A stretch of DNA of 64,000 nucleotides from SVEL01 sp017381055 (GCA_036307185.1 JAXJYC010000029.1:279249-343248), one strand, 5' to 3'. Shown: positions 7,988-17,243, counted from the first letter of the stretch. The notes: generated by a model from the sequence alone, not told the origin. Numbers and translations are program-made.

Positions 7988-8548
7988 CTAATTTGCATTT
8001 GATTTGCGAATAATAAACTCCGCTAACTCTTCATATGACATACTGCTATTTACAGTAAATGTTCCATTTTGGATTCTAGACGAATATCCATTATCACACA
8101 AATAATCATTAAACTTATCTGCGTCATTTATTATGCCCGCACTTTCAAGCTTGTTTGACACATCTATAGATGTTGTTCTTGATGTAACTGTAAGTTCATA
8201 TGTTTTCTGTGGAGTATTATTTTTTGTAGTAGTTTCTTCAGTTGTCTCTTCTTTTTTTGTTGTTTCTTGTGTAGTTTCTTCCTTTGTTGTGTTTTCTTCT
8301 GATGATTTCTCCTCTGAGCTCACTTGGTTAGTTGTTTGTTCCTCTGTAGATTGCTCATTTAATGTAGTATCATCTGACGAAATTACACTTGATGATGTTT
8401 CTTCTGCATCTGGATATATCATTCCTAACTCAGATGCTCTTTCCTTTATCTGTTTATCGGACATCTTATATGAATACGAAATGAAGAGTATAATCGTAGC
8501 AAATAATATGCCTGTACCTAATCCTCTTAAATAATATTTGAGTTTCAT
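7988..8548 (-). CDS. Membrane-anchored protein with MltG-like LysM-type domain
   Basis: 186 residues. A single N-terminal transmembrane segment (about 8-26) is followed by a low-complexity Thr/Ser/Glu linker (about 50-110), then a small C-terminal domain. That domain (TSIDVSNKLESAGIINDADKF through YEELAEFIIRKS) resembles the non-catalytic LysM-like module of MltG/YceG endolytic transglycosylases. The catalytic MltG domain is absent, so it probably binds or positions at peptidoglycan rather than cuts it. It is the last gene of the fapA transcript and has an AGGAG site. Function unknown. Confidence 0.65.
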   Translation of the reverse strand: MKLKYYLRGLGTGILFATIILFISYSYKMSDKQIKERASELGMIYPDAEETSSSVISSDDTTLNEQSTEEQTTNQVSSEEKSSEENTTKEETTQETTKKEETTEETTTKNNTPQKTYELTVTSRTTSIDVSNKLESAGIINDADKFNDYLCDNGYSSRIQNGTFTVNSSMSYEELAEFIIRKSNAN

Positions 8549-8559
8549 TTTAGTAGCTC

Positions 8560-9237
8560 CTATCTAGAATTAAATAAATCAATAACTAATCTTACTTCTC
8601 CAATACCAAGTCCAAGTTCTTTTGCAATCTCAATATTGCTCTTGCCCTTAGCATATAAATCCAAAATCATCTGATTGTTATTGCTAATTTGTCGCTTTCT
8701 TACGCTGCTCTTTTTCTCTGGAGCCTTAGTTTCTTCTACACTTTCAGTCTCTGTAACCACTTCACTGTTTACAACAGGTTCTTCTTTTGATGCTACTACA
8801 TTTTTCTTTGTCACATCTTTTGCAACATCATTAACAATAGCCATCTTCTTTACACTAGCCTTGACTGCTTCAATGTCTCTAATAGTATTCTTTAATACTT
8901 CTTCCTTATCATTTAACATATTATATAGAAACATAACTTCATCATGGTTCTGATTAATCTTTTCTTGAATATCATTTGAATATTCTCCCATAGCCATGAT
9001 TTTTTCTGTCGTAAGTTTTTCAATTCTTACTTCCATTTCATCGATTTTGTCGTCAATAATATTAGCAACCTCTGCTTCCACTTCTCGCTTTACTATCTCT
9101 TCTGTTACACTAGTAACATTTACTCCATCGATTATGTCATCCTTCATATCTTGAGCCATAAGATGTTCAGAGAACAAAAAGCTACATACTACACATATGA
9201 TTCCTATAATTATCAAACATATATCTAAACCTGTCAT
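8560..9237 (-). CDS. Membrane-tethered coiled-coil protein with C-terminal HTH (DUF6115-like)
   Basis: 225 residues. One N-terminal transmembrane helix (about 4-20), a long acidic/basic coiled coil (about 35-130), a linker, then a helix-turn-helix-like end (MILDLYAKGKSNIEIAKELGLGIGEVRLVIDLF). This arrangement resembles DUF6115 proteins that accompany flagellar operons in Clostridia. The HTH is of the resolvase/LuxR-like sort, but its DNA binding is unproven and the membrane anchor is odd for a classical regulator. It lies between a small unknown gene and the MltG-like gene. Confidence 0.6.
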   Translation of the reverse strand: MTGLDICLIIIGIICVVCSFLFSEHLMAQDMKDDIIDGVNVTSVTEEIVKREVEAEVANIIDDKIDEMEVRIEKLTTEKIMAMGEYSNDIQEKINQNHDEVMFLYNMLNDKEEVLKNTIRDIEAVKASVKKMAIVNDVAKDVTKKNVVASKEEPVVNSEVVTETESVEETKAPEKKSSVRKRQISNNNQMILDLYAKGKSNIEIAKELGLGIGEVRLVIDLFNSR

Positions 9238-9261
9238 TTTTTATGCTTCCTTCTAACTAAA

Positions 9262-9579
9262 TTATATTTTTATATCGAAGCCCCCTTGGCTTTTAACTAA
9301 CACCTTTTCTTCTGCTTGAGCTTCTTCTTTAACTTTTTTCTTAACTTTAACACTAACGTATTCATTACTTCCCTTTTCTTTAGCGTCAAACTTTTGCTGT
9401 TCCTTGCTAATGTTTTCCTTACGGATAACATTTTCCGACTTCTGCTGCACTTCCTTCTGTGTAGTTGCCGCTATATTAGCCTGTTCAACAGCTGGCTTTG
9501 TATTTTCTGCATGCTTTATACTAGTCATGTTCTGACTATTTTGAACAGTTCCTTGTATAACTACTGGCCTTACAATCAT
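9262..9579 (-). CDS. Small flagellar-cluster protein of unknown function
   Basis: 105 residues, hydrophilic, rich in Lys, Glu, Gln and Asn, no transmembrane segment or recognised fold. It begins MIVRPVVIQGTVQ, has a repeated charged middle (VKVKKKVKEEAQAEEKV) and ends GGFDIKI. Small proteins of this composition sit near fapA in other Clostridia flagellar clusters, but I cannot name a family. Its spacing to fapA (24 bp) and to the next gene (24 bp) supports cotranscription. Confidence 0.6.
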   Translation of the reverse strand: MIVRPVVIQGTVQNSQNMTSIKHAENTKPAVEQANIAATTQKEVQQKSENVIRKENISKEQQKFDAKEKGSNEYVSVKVKKKVKEEAQAEEKVLVKSQGGFDIKI

Positions 9580-9603
9580 ACTATCCCTCCATTAAAATCA
9601 ACA

Positions 9604-11202
9604 CTAAAATGATAAAGGTTTAATCTCACCTTTCTGCTTCATAAACTTAACATGTGCTAAATCCTCATGGATTAAAATATAGTCTCCCGCAATAACAATC
9701 TTTGTACCTGCATGTACATCACTATTTATCTGTATTTTTGCATGAGCATTACTTGCTAACTGCTCTGAAAGATTAGAATACTCGTCTGACAATTTCTTAA
9801 TTTCAGCATCAAGAAGTATCATATTCTTAGTAAACTGTGGTATAAGTGACATTTTCTCTGGCTCTAATATACCCATTTCCTGTTTTTTTCTCATAAGCTG
9901 AACGAGTTGATCAAACTTTGTTCTCTCCTCTGTCTTTTCAGTTATAAGTGTCTTTATCTCTGACATTCTTGCTGCAACAGTAGGATCTGTTCCTACTTCA
10001 ACCTCTGTTGTAGTTCCCATTGCTGATCCTATTCGTGTAGCCTCAATAAGTACGGATGAGCGAACCTTTCCGCCCATAATATTGCCATTCTTTCCTCTAA
10101 CGTAAATATCTCCCTTTGCCATTACATTACTATGTAGGATAGTATCTGTTTCGATATAACCTTCTGCACTAACATCAGCGCTTTCGATAAACTTAGATAT
10201 AAGATTACCCTTACATACCAATTTACCTTTTCCCATACCCTGGATACCTCTGTGTAAAATAATGTCTCCATCTGCATATATACTAGCACCTTCAACTACA
10301 CCAAATATTTCAACATTTCCATTTGCATGTACTGAGAAACCAGTTCTTACATTACCTTTTATAGTAACTGAACCATTATATTCAATATCACCTGTTGAAT
10401 TATCGACATCTGCTGGCACATCATAGTTATCTGATACAAATACTCTATCTCCCTCTAAAGTAGCATGTCCATCTACTAAGGAAATAAGCTGTAATCCATC
10501 CTCGGTTAACTCAATATTTTTACCATGTTTAAGAACCATTCTCTCAACTCTTGCTGGTCTAACTTGAGCACCATATATATCTACACCCGGTGTTCCTAAA
10601 TCTTCTTTTGTAAGCACAGCTAATACATCACCTTTAGATACATGGCTAATATTATCTAAGTGATGGAAATCTACAGAACCATCATCCTTAAGTCTAGGCT
10701 TTGCAGTCTTATCAGTTTTAAACTTATACTCAATTGACGCATTATGTCCTTGAATCGGTTTTGTTCCAAGAGCTACTACAACATTTGTACAATATTCTGG
10801 TTCTAACTCATGTTTCTTTAATGCCTCAGTAACAATACCTGTATTGATCTTTAATGCCTTTAAATCACGTTCAAATTCATCTGCATCTGCTCTTTTTCTA
10901 CCCTCACTAGGTGGATAAAATCTAGCTACAGCATACATCTTATCAGGTGTAACCTTAACCTTCATAATCTCATCTACTGGGTGAGTTGTTTCATTACATA
11001 TCGTTATCTTAACTGGCTCCTTTGCAGTTAAAATTGTCTCATTAATAAGCTTGAGATTATAATTTTCTATATGTCTATCAGCAAGATACTCTATAACCTC
11101 ATCTATCTTTAAGGCTTCTCCTCCATCAACTGGTGGAAAATACTTCAACCCAACACTTGCCTCTCTAATATCTAATTGAAAATAACTATTCTTCTGTGCC
11201 AT
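9604..11202 (-). CDS. fapA: FapA/DUF342 flagellar assembly protein
   Basis: About 532 residues. The N-terminal part (through about residue 180) is the FapA N-domain. A beta-helical DUF342 region follows, with repeated hydrophobic/glycine turns such as GNVRTGFSVHANGNVEIFGVVEGASIYADG. A coiled coil at about 410-490 and a short end complete it. FapA-family proteins occur in Gram-positive flagellar loci; their role in assembly or placement is poorly defined. I start at the ATG at 11202, seven bases after GGAG; an ATG seven codons upstream lacks a site. It is the first gene after the fliA terminator and appears to have its own promoter. Confidence 0.88.
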   Translation of the reverse strand: MAQKNSYFQLDIREASVGLKYFPPVDGGEALKIDEVIEYLADRHIENYNLKLINETILTAKEPVKITICNETTHPVDEIMKVKVTPDKMYAVARFYPPSEGRKRADADEFERDLKALKINTGIVTEALKKHELEPEYCTNVVVALGTKPIQGHNASIEYKFKTDKTAKPRLKDDGSVDFHHLDNISHVSKGDVLAVLTKEDLGTPGVDIYGAQVRPARVERMVLKHGKNIELTEDGLQLISLVDGHATLEGDRVFVSDNYDVPADVDNSTGDIEYNGSVTIKGNVRTGFSVHANGNVEIFGVVEGASIYADGDIILHRGIQGMGKGKLVCKGNLISKFIESADVSAEGYIETDTILHSNVMAKGDIYVRGKNGNIMGGKVRSSVLIEATRIGSAMGTTTEVEVGTDPTVAARMSEIKTLITEKTEERTKFDQLVQLMRKKQEMGILEPEKMSLIPQFTKNMILLDAEIKKLSDEYSNLSEQLASNAHAKIQINSDVHAGTKIVIAGDYILIHEDLAHVKFMKQKGEIKPLSF

Positions 11203-11243
11203 ATACCTACTCCTATTTCTCATTTCACTGCATACGTACTTAT

Positions 11244-11272
11244 AGTATATACGAGCAACAAAAAAGGTGCAA
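11244..11272 (-). promoter_or_regulatory. Sigma-A promoter for fapA, overlapping the fliA terminator
   Basis: Minus strand TTGCAC, 17 bp, TATACT. The -35 box is part of the 3' arm of the fliA terminator stem. Confidence 0.65.
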
Positions 11273-11293
11273 GACCTTTTTAATGTCTTGCAC
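11259..11293 (-). terminator. Terminator after fliA
   Basis: Minus strand GTGCAAGAC-ATTAAAAAG-GTCTTGCAC followed by CTTTTTTG. A nine-base-pair perfect stem, 20 bp after the fliA stop, ends the motA-fliA transcript. Confidence 0.9.
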
Positions 11294-11313
11294 TGATTTT
11301 CATAAAATTCATA

Positions 11314-12081
11314 CTATAATCCAAAAACATATCCAGCAGCAGAACCTAATTTTGTCTTCATTTTCTGCAACGCTCTTGTATGAAGCTGAGAGATTCTTGA
11401 CTCTGAAACCTCAAGTACAAGGCTTATTTCCTTCAATGTTAATTCTTCATAATAATATAGCAAAATAACTTTCTTTTCTCTATCTGTAAGAGTTTCTAAG
11501 GATTCTGCTAAAAGTTTCTTTAATTCATCCTTTTCAATAACTTCTTCTGGTGTTTCGAAGGTATTTACTCCCACAGACTCAACATTTTTTTCTCCACTTG
11601 TGTCTACAAACTCATCTAAAGATATTACATTTGTAACATTAGCCTGCCCCTGCCAGTTGAGTAGCTCATCTTCACTAATTCCGATTTCTTTAGCTAATTC
11701 CTCATCTGTTGCTGGTCTACCAAGCTCCAATTCCAACTTATTCATCGCAGCATCTATTTTCTTCTGCTTCTGTCTTAGTGAACGGGGAATCCAATCCATC
11801 TTCCTTATCTGATCTAATACAGCGCCTCGTATTCTAAGACTTGCATATGTCTCAAATTTAATACCTTTGCCATAATCAAATTTATCTATGGCATCTATTA
11901 AACCAAAGACACCATAGCCTACTAAATCATCATATTCAACATTGTAACCAAGATACATACTTAACCTTCCGGCAACAATCTTTACTAATGGAGCATATTC
12001 AATTATTAATTTTTCTCTAACTTCAGCTGTTCGACGTCTCGAATATTCTTCCCAAAGTTTGTTCTTTTCTGTTTCTGTCAT
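11314..12081 (-). CDS. fliA: Flagellar sigma factor, sigma-28 family
   Basis: 255 residues. Region 2 (EYAPLVKIVAGRLSMYLG, YDDLVGYGVFGLIDAIDKFD), region 3 (LRQKQKKIDAAMNKLELELGRPATDEELA) and region 4 (LTLKEISLVLEVSESRISQLHTRALQKMK) are all present, in the FliA/WhiG/SigD pattern. It directs late flagellar and chemotaxis genes. It is the last gene of the large cluster, as sigD is in Bacillus. No anti-sigma factor FlgM is seen in the window. Candidate target promoters in this window are at 34383-34410, 32387-32413 and 63487-63514. Confidence 0.96.
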   Translation of the reverse strand: MTETEKNKLWEEYSRRRTAEVREKLIIEYAPLVKIVAGRLSMYLGYNVEYDDLVGYGVFGLIDAIDKFDYGKGIKFETYASLRIRGAVLDQIRKMDWIPRSLRQKQKKIDAAMNKLELELGRPATDEELAKEIGISEDELLNWQGQANVTNVISLDEFVDTSGEKNVESVGVNTFETPEEVIEKDELKKLLAESLETLTDREKKVILLYYYEELTLKEISLVLEVSESRISQLHTRALQKMKTKLGSAAGYVFGL

Positions 12082-12085
12082 CTAG

Positions 12086-12379
12086 TTACACCTGTTCCCC
12101 CTCTGAAGTTTCCTCTGGTGCCACATCACTTTCTTCATTATTTTCTGTAGCCTCATCGCCTTCTTCTTCGGTTTCTGAATCTTCATCCACCTTAGTTACA
12201 AACAATACCTTGTTTATAATTATTCTAATAATGGCTCCAACGATGTAAAAAACTATCAATGCCACCAATACAAATAAAAATATTTCATATGTTTCATAAG
12301 GATTAAGCATTGTAAATATACACGCTATCAATCCACCTAACAATGATACTATTGAAGGTATATATTTAGTTCTTTCCAT
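12086..12379 (-). CDS. Small membrane protein between cheD and fliA
   Basis: About 97 residues: two transmembrane helices (about residues 8-24 and 34-57) joined by a short loop containing NPYETYE, then a very acidic cytoplasmic tail. No recognised domain. The ATG at 12379 is chosen because GGTGG lies eight bases upstream; GTG codons further upstream overlap that site. It is tightly packed between cheD (18 bp) and fliA (4 bp), so it is part of the operon. A comparable position in Bacillus (between cheD and sigD) is empty. Function unknown. Confidence 0.7.
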   Translation of the reverse strand: MERTKYIPSIVSLLGGLIACIFTMLNPYETYEIFLFVLVALIVFYIVGAIIRIIINKVLFVTKVDEDSETEEEGDEATENNEESDVAPEETSEGEQV

Positions 12380-12397
12380 CGTTTTCACCACCCTTTT

Positions 12398-12886
12398 TTA
12401 TATTTGTTTTTCTGGTTTTCCGACTGCCTTAATTGTCAGAAGCCCTGTGTTAGAATCAATAATTATCGTTCTACCATAGTTTAACCCTGTATCATCAGCT
12501 AAAATAGGTATTTTAAATTCTTCTAATACTTTCTTTACAGCTCGTACATTCTTCTCACCAACATTAAGTGCATCATTATTTTGCATTGCAAATGCAAACA
12601 TACATGCTCCACCTGCTATTTTTGCAGTAATACGCCCTCTCTTCGCACCAGCTTCTTCCATAAGCCTTACTGTTTCTGCGATGCCTGTATCAGCAAACTT
12701 AGCAATGTTTGAGTTATTTTTAATCTCCTTACTATTTGGTAACATGATATGCGCAAGTCCTGTAATCTTAGTAACTGAATCATATAATGCAACACCAACA
12801 CATGATCCTAGGCCAATAGTGGTTAAACAATCAGGTTCCCTACATATATTTAGGTCAGCCATACCAACTTTGATTGTTTCACTCAT
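12398..12886 (-). CDS. cheD: Chemoreceptor glutamine deamidase CheD
   Basis: 162 residues. CheD deamidates receptor glutamines and in CheC-containing bacteria also stimulates the CheC phosphatase. The catalytic Cys (residue 29, in GLGSCVGVALYD) and His (residue 46, in GLAHIMLP) are present. It directly follows cheC, as expected for a CheC/CheD adaptation pair. Confidence 0.96.
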   Translation of the reverse strand: MSETIKVGMADLNICREPDCLTTIGLGSCVGVALYDSVTKITGLAHIMLPNSKEIKNNSNIAKFADTGIAETVRLMEEAGAKRGRITAKIAGGACMFAFAMQNNDALNVGEKNVRAVKKVLEEFKIPILADDTGLNYGRTIIIDSNTGLLTIKAVGKPEKQI

Positions 12887-12898
12887 ATTATTTTTCCT

Positions 12899-13522
12899 CT
12901 ATAATCCTAAGGAACTCAAAATCTTATCATACGAATCAAGTTCTGGTACTAATACAAAATATCCGCTTATCTGTGAATCATCATCAAACTGTGTCTGTAT
13001 TAATAATACCTTATCACCAATCTTTGAAAATTCAATAGCTGGTATACTAAGTATTGCCTCCGCCATATCAATCTGTAAGCTTGGAACAGAGGATACGATT
13101 GTTAATCTTGTCATATCAGATAATGCTGATAAATAAGAACCCGTAATGATATTTCCGATCTCACGAAGAGCCGAAAACTCCATCTCGTCAAAATTAATAT
13201 CATCATTAGCTTCCTCTTCAGCCTTACCCATAAGACTATTAACAAGAGCTCTTGCTGATGCGACATCTAAAAGGAACATCATCATACCGTCAACATCACC
13301 TTCAAGCAAAAGAAGTATTCCTACCATTATCTCTTCTTCTCTGCCCATAGCCTTTGCCAATTCAGAAAATCCTAGCAAATTAACTTTAGGAACTCTCATA
13401 TCAATTTTAGCATTAATAAGTTTAGAAAGAGCAGTTGTTGCATTACCTGCACCAATGTTTCCAAGTTCCTTAAGTACGTCATACTGCATAGAATCAAGAT
13501 TACCTAAATCTATCTTTGACAT
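12899..13522 (-). CDS. cheC: CheY-P phosphatase CheC
   Basis: 207 residues with two copies of the phosphatase helix motif (E-x-x-N): LKELGNIGAGNATTALS near residue 16 and LREIGNIITGSYLSALS near residue 118. CheC dephosphorylates CheY-P and binds CheD. It sits in the che block cheB-cheA-cheW-cheC-cheD. FliY upstream also carries CheC-like motifs, so two phosphatase activities are likely. Confidence 0.95.
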   Translation of the reverse strand: MSKIDLGNLDSMQYDVLKELGNIGAGNATTALSKLINAKIDMRVPKVNLLGFSELAKAMGREEEIMVGILLLLEGDVDGMMMFLLDVASARALVNSLMGKAEEEANDDINFDEMEFSALREIGNIITGSYLSALSDMTRLTIVSSVPSLQIDMAEAILSIPAIEFSKIGDKVLLIQTQFDDDSQISGYFVLVPELDSYDKILSSLGL

Positions 13523-13540
13523 AATTCCTCTTTTCTGTGA

Positions 13541-13987
13541 TTAAATTTCTATCACTCCATTAATATTAAGAATTGATATTAAACTGTCGTTATATTTTCC
13601 TACAGCATTAATATACTTTGCCTTCTCATCATTCTGATTACTCTGAATCTTTTCAATACTATCTGAATCTAAAGATAATACCTCCTTAACCTCATCAACG
13701 ATAATTCCTATCGCTTCCTGATGGTCTGGCTTTAAAATAATAATTCTTGTCTTATCTGTTATAACATCCTCATCAAGTTCAAACTTACGTCTTACACTCA
13801 TAATAGGTACTATCTCACCACGAAGATTTATAACACCGCGGAAAAATCTAGGAGCCTTTGGAACTCTAGTAATTTTCTGCATACGGACAATATTATCTAC
13901 GTATTTAATATCTATTCCATACTGCTCAATACCAAGATTTACAACTATGTACTGAGTAGTCTGAGATTCGATTTTTGCGATTTCCAT
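13541..13987 (-). CDS. cheW: Chemotaxis coupling protein CheW
   Basis: 148 residues forming a single CheW domain. The conserved core GIDIKYVDNIVRMQKITRVP and FRGVINLRGEIVPIMSVRRKF is clear. It bridges receptors and CheA at the inner membrane. It lies 15 bp after cheA and 18 bp before cheC. Confidence 0.97.
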   Translation of the reverse strand: MEIAKIESQTTQYIVVNLGIEQYGIDIKYVDNIVRMQKITRVPKAPRFFRGVINLRGEIVPIMSVRRKFELDEDVITDKTRIIILKPDHQEAIGIIVDEVKEVLSLDSDSIEKIQSNQNDEKAKYINAVGKYNDSLISILNINGVIEI

Positions 13988-14002
13988 AACAACACCTCCA
14001 CA

Positions 14003-16066
14003 CTATACTAAAGCATTTGTATCGAGGATAAGTGCTACTTCACCATCACCTAAGATAGTCGCGCCACTAATTATCTTCGAATTATTGCTCATGTACTTAC
14101 CAAGTGACTTAATAACGATTTCCTGCTGGCCTATTAAGCTATCAACAATAAGACCTGCTAATCTGTCACCCTTCTTTACAATAACTGCTGTCAAACTTTC
14201 AACTGTTTCCTGTGAAGGCTCAATATCAAGTATACTGTCAAGACGAATAAGCGGAATAACTGTACCACGAAGGTTGATAACCTCCTTCGACTGAACATAC
14301 TTAATATCTGTTACTAATACATCCTCAATTGTCTGAATGTTGCCAAGTGAGATAGCATACTTCTCACCACCAACCTCAACCATAAGAGACTGAATAATTG
14401 CAAGTGTAAGTGGAAGTCTAATAATAAATGTACTTCCTTCTCCAAGCATTGTCTTAACTTCAATATCACCGCCAAGTGACTCAATCTTTGTCTTAACAAC
14501 GTCAAGACCAACACCTCTACCAGATACATCTGTAACCTGCTTAGCTGTAGAGAAACTTGGCTGGAATAAGAGATCGATAACCTCTTTATCAGTCATAACC
14601 TCAGCCTGCTCTGGTGTTACAGTTCCCTTCTCAATTGCTTTATTTCTAATCTTTTCTACATCGATACCGTTACCGTCATCTCTAACTTCGATAACAACGT
14701 TATTACCATCCTGATATGCATCAAGATAAATATTACCAACTGAATCCTTACCTCTCTGGGCTCTTGTAGCATTGTCCTCAAGACCGTGGTCTGCTGAGTT
14801 TCTAATAAGATGCATAAGTGGATCACCGATTTCATCGATAACTGTTCTATCAAGTTCTGTATCCTCACCAGTGATGAAAAGCTTCATCTGCTTATCAAGC
14901 TTCTTAGATAAGTCTCTAACCATCTTAGGGAATTTCTGTGTAACAGTTTCAATTGGCATCATTCGAACCTTCATAACTGATTCATGAAGATTTGTTGTAA
15001 CTCTCTCAAGGTACTCTACCTGCTCATTAAATGCAGCTGATACTGTACCTTCATCATTACTGCTTACAGACATAAGTCCGTTCTTTGCAATAATAAGCTC
15101 ACTTACAAGATTCATAAGTACATCGAGCTTCTCTATATCTACTCTTACTGATCTATTAACAACTGGTTTACCTGCTGTCTTTGTTGGAGCCGAACTAGCC
15201 TTAGCTGGTGCTGCAGACTTATCTGCTACTGCAACCTCTGACGCTTCCTCCTTCTTAGCAACAGCTGTCTCCTCTGTTTCTGCAATCTTTGGTACATTAG
15301 TAATCTGAGTAACTACAACCTTTCTAATCTCTGAAACATTCTCAACTGCCTTCTTAACAGCATTAATGTCCTTTTCTGTAATTACTACAATAGTGAATTC
15401 AAACTCAAATCTTTCATCTTCAATATCCTGCGCTGAAGGATCTGACTTAATAATTTCACCTAACTCTTCTAAAGCTTTAAATACAAGGAATGCTCTAGCT
15501 GCTTTTAAGATACAGTTCTCATCAACATGTACCTCTATGCTATATACATTCATGTTCTTGTTAAACGCCTCATTGATTGCCTTAACTTCATACTCATTAA
15601 GCTTAATGTCCTTAGCTTGTGGTGCATCCTCAGTCTTAGGCTCTTCTTTTGCTTCAGCCTTAGGCTCTGGTGCACTGCCACCACCGCCATTAAGGAATAC
15701 ATTAAGTCTTGCAATAATAGGCTCATTTTCTTCTGTTCCTTCGTCCTGTGTTTCAACTATATTATCAAGATATGCTTCTAACGCATCAAGACACTGGAAC
15801 AATACATCTACTAACTCTGCATTAACAGTCATCTTACCATTACGGATTTCTGAGAGAGCATTTTCCATAATATGAGTTAAATGCTGCATTCTCTTATATC
15901 CCATTGTACCAGCCATACCCTTTAATGAATGAGCTGCACGGAATATTTCATTAATTGTATCCGCATTATCTGGTTCTTCTTCAAGAACCATAAGCTGTTG
16001 GCTGAGGTTTTGTAAATGTTCTTTTGTCTCGTCAATAAATATCTCCAAGTACTGGCTAACGTCCAT
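14003..16066 (-). CDS. cheA: Chemotaxis histidine kinase CheA
   Basis: 687 residues. P1 phosphotransfer domain with phospho-His at residue 46 (RAAHSLKGMAGTMG), a P2-like domain bounded by Ala/Lys/Glu-rich linkers (about 130-300), P3 dimerisation (from VRVDIEKLDVLMNLVSELI), P4 ATPase with N-box (HLIRNSADHGLED), G1 (DDGNGID) and G2 (GRGVGLDVVK), and P5 CheW-like domain at the C-terminus. All catalytic motifs are intact. Its start overlaps the end of cheB by 11 bp, indicating coupled translation. Confidence 0.98.
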   Translation of the reverse strand: MDVSQYLEIFIDETKEHLQNLSQQLMVLEEEPDNADTINEIFRAAHSLKGMAGTMGYKRMQHLTHIMENALSEIRNGKMTVNAELVDVLFQCLDALEAYLDNIVETQDEGTEENEPIIARLNVFLNGGGGSAPEPKAEAKEEPKTEDAPQAKDIKLNEYEVKAINEAFNKNMNVYSIEVHVDENCILKAARAFLVFKALEELGEIIKSDPSAQDIEDERFEFEFTIVVITEKDINAVKKAVENVSEIRKVVVTQITNVPKIAETEETAVAKKEEASEVAVADKSAAPAKASSAPTKTAGKPVVNRSVRVDIEKLDVLMNLVSELIIAKNGLMSVSSNDEGTVSAAFNEQVEYLERVTTNLHESVMKVRMMPIETVTQKFPKMVRDLSKKLDKQMKLFITGEDTELDRTVIDEIGDPLMHLIRNSADHGLEDNATRAQRGKDSVGNIYLDAYQDGNNVVIEVRDDGNGIDVEKIRNKAIEKGTVTPEQAEVMTDKEVIDLLFQPSFSTAKQVTDVSGRGVGLDVVKTKIESLGGDIEVKTMLGEGSTFIIRLPLTLAIIQSLMVEVGGEKYAISLGNIQTIEDVLVTDIKYVQSKEVINLRGTVIPLIRLDSILDIEPSQETVESLTAVIVKKGDRLAGLIVDSLIGQQEIVIKSLGKYMSNNSKIISGATILGDGEVALILDTNALV

Positions 16067-17243
16067 TGTTTAGCACCCCCACGTTCTTAGTAATAGCATC
16101 GGCGATCTTTTCTAATGGTAATACCTCATCTACTATATTTGCTTCTGCAATAGCCTTTGGCATACCATAAACAACACTGGTAGCTTCATCTTGAGCGATA
16201 ACATGTACATTAATTGTTTCACCAAGAGTTCCAATACCTATTGTTCCATCGGCGCCCATGCCGGTTAATACCACGCAAGTGATTTCATCAAAATTTGAAC
16301 ATACAAGCGACTCATACATAATGTTCGCGCATGGTTTCAATGCATCTCTTGCTGGTTCATCTGTAACTGCAATTTTATAAGTACCACCAACTTTTAAAAC
16401 TCTCATCTGTTTTCCACCAGGTGCGATATACACCCAACCCTTTTGTAAAACATCACCATCAGCAGCTTCCTTAACTGTCACCTGACTCATTTCATTAAGT
16501 CTCATAGCTAAAGAATTGGTGAAGCCTTTTGGCATATGCTGTACCATTACAACTGGCGCATCAAGATTTGCAGGTAATTTAGGTATTACTGACTGTAAAG
16601 ACTTTGGTCCTCCAGTTGAGCATGCAAGAGCAACCAGCTTACTCTTACCCTCCTTACTACCTGTAAACTTCTTATGAGGTTTAAATTTTGGTCTTAAAGA
16701 AGCCATTACACCCATTCTAGCAGGTTGGGAAGTACCTACCTTAGCCGTTGTTCGTAAACCTGTGGATGTTTTTTCACTTGAAACTTCTGTTTTCTTAATC
16801 ACACTAGGTCTTTCAGCAGTCGAACTTGGCATATCTGCTTTGGCTGCAACGCTTAAAACTTCTAATAAACGATTTTTAAAATGTTCTTCTTTTGCGTCTA
16901 AATAATTTTCAGGCTTTGTTACGAAATCAAAGGCCCCTCTTTCCAACGCAATAATTGTCTCCTTCGCACCTTCCTTTGCTAGAGTGCTGACCATAATAAC
17001 ATTAATCTTTACACGATGCTTCTGTAACTGTTCTAATAATTCTAGACCATTCATCTTTGGCATATTTATATCAAGAACCACTGCATCATATACCATTTGA
17101 TTTTTAATAATAAGGTCTAACGCTTCTAGCCCGTTAGTGGCTAAGTCTTTCACACAAAATCGATTATCTGAGTTGATTATATCAGATATAAGCCTTCTCA
17201 TAAGTGCAGAGTCATCAACTACTAAAATTTTTTTCGCTGCCAT
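16056..17243 (-). CDS. cheB: Chemotaxis response regulator/methylesterase CheB
   Basis: 395 residues. N-terminal receiver with acidic DD at 10-11 and phospho-Asp at residue 58 (AVVLDINMPKMNG), a basic linker, and a C-terminal methylesterase domain with catalytic Ser (ACSTGGP), His (VQHMPKGF) and Asp (GMGADG). It removes methyl groups from or deamidates receptors. No cheR methyltransferase is present in this window, so its partner is encoded elsewhere. Confidence 0.97.
   Translation of the reverse strand: MAAKKILVVDDSALMRRLISDIINSDNRFCVKDLATNGLEALDLIIKNQMVYDAVVLDINMPKMNGLELLEQLQKHRVKINVIMVSTLAKEGAKETIIALERGAFDFVTKPENYLDAKEEHFKNRLLEVLSVAAKADMPSSTAERPSVIKKTEVSSEKTSTGLRTTAKVGTSQPARMGVMASLRPKFKPHKKFTGSKEGKSKLVALACSTGGPKSLQSVIPKLPANLDAPVVMVQHMPKGFTNSLAMRLNEMSQVTVKEAADGDVLQKGWVYIAPGGKQMRVLKVGGTYKIAVTDEPARDALKPCANIMYESLVCSNFDEITCVVLTGMGADGTIGIGTLGETINVHVIAQDEATSVVYGMPKAIAEANIVDEVLPLEKIADAITKNVGVLNNGR

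Noticed and set aside
8447..8462. TCCGATAA on the minus strand inside the MltG-like gene as a FliA promoter
   Set aside because: No TAAA-like -35 box at 15-17 nt; it encodes ordinary residues.
15366..15875. Long plus-strand open frame opposite cheA (169 codons)
   Set aside because: It is antisense to an intact, well-conserved cheA, has no ribosome binding site, and its composition is that of a mirrored coding strand.
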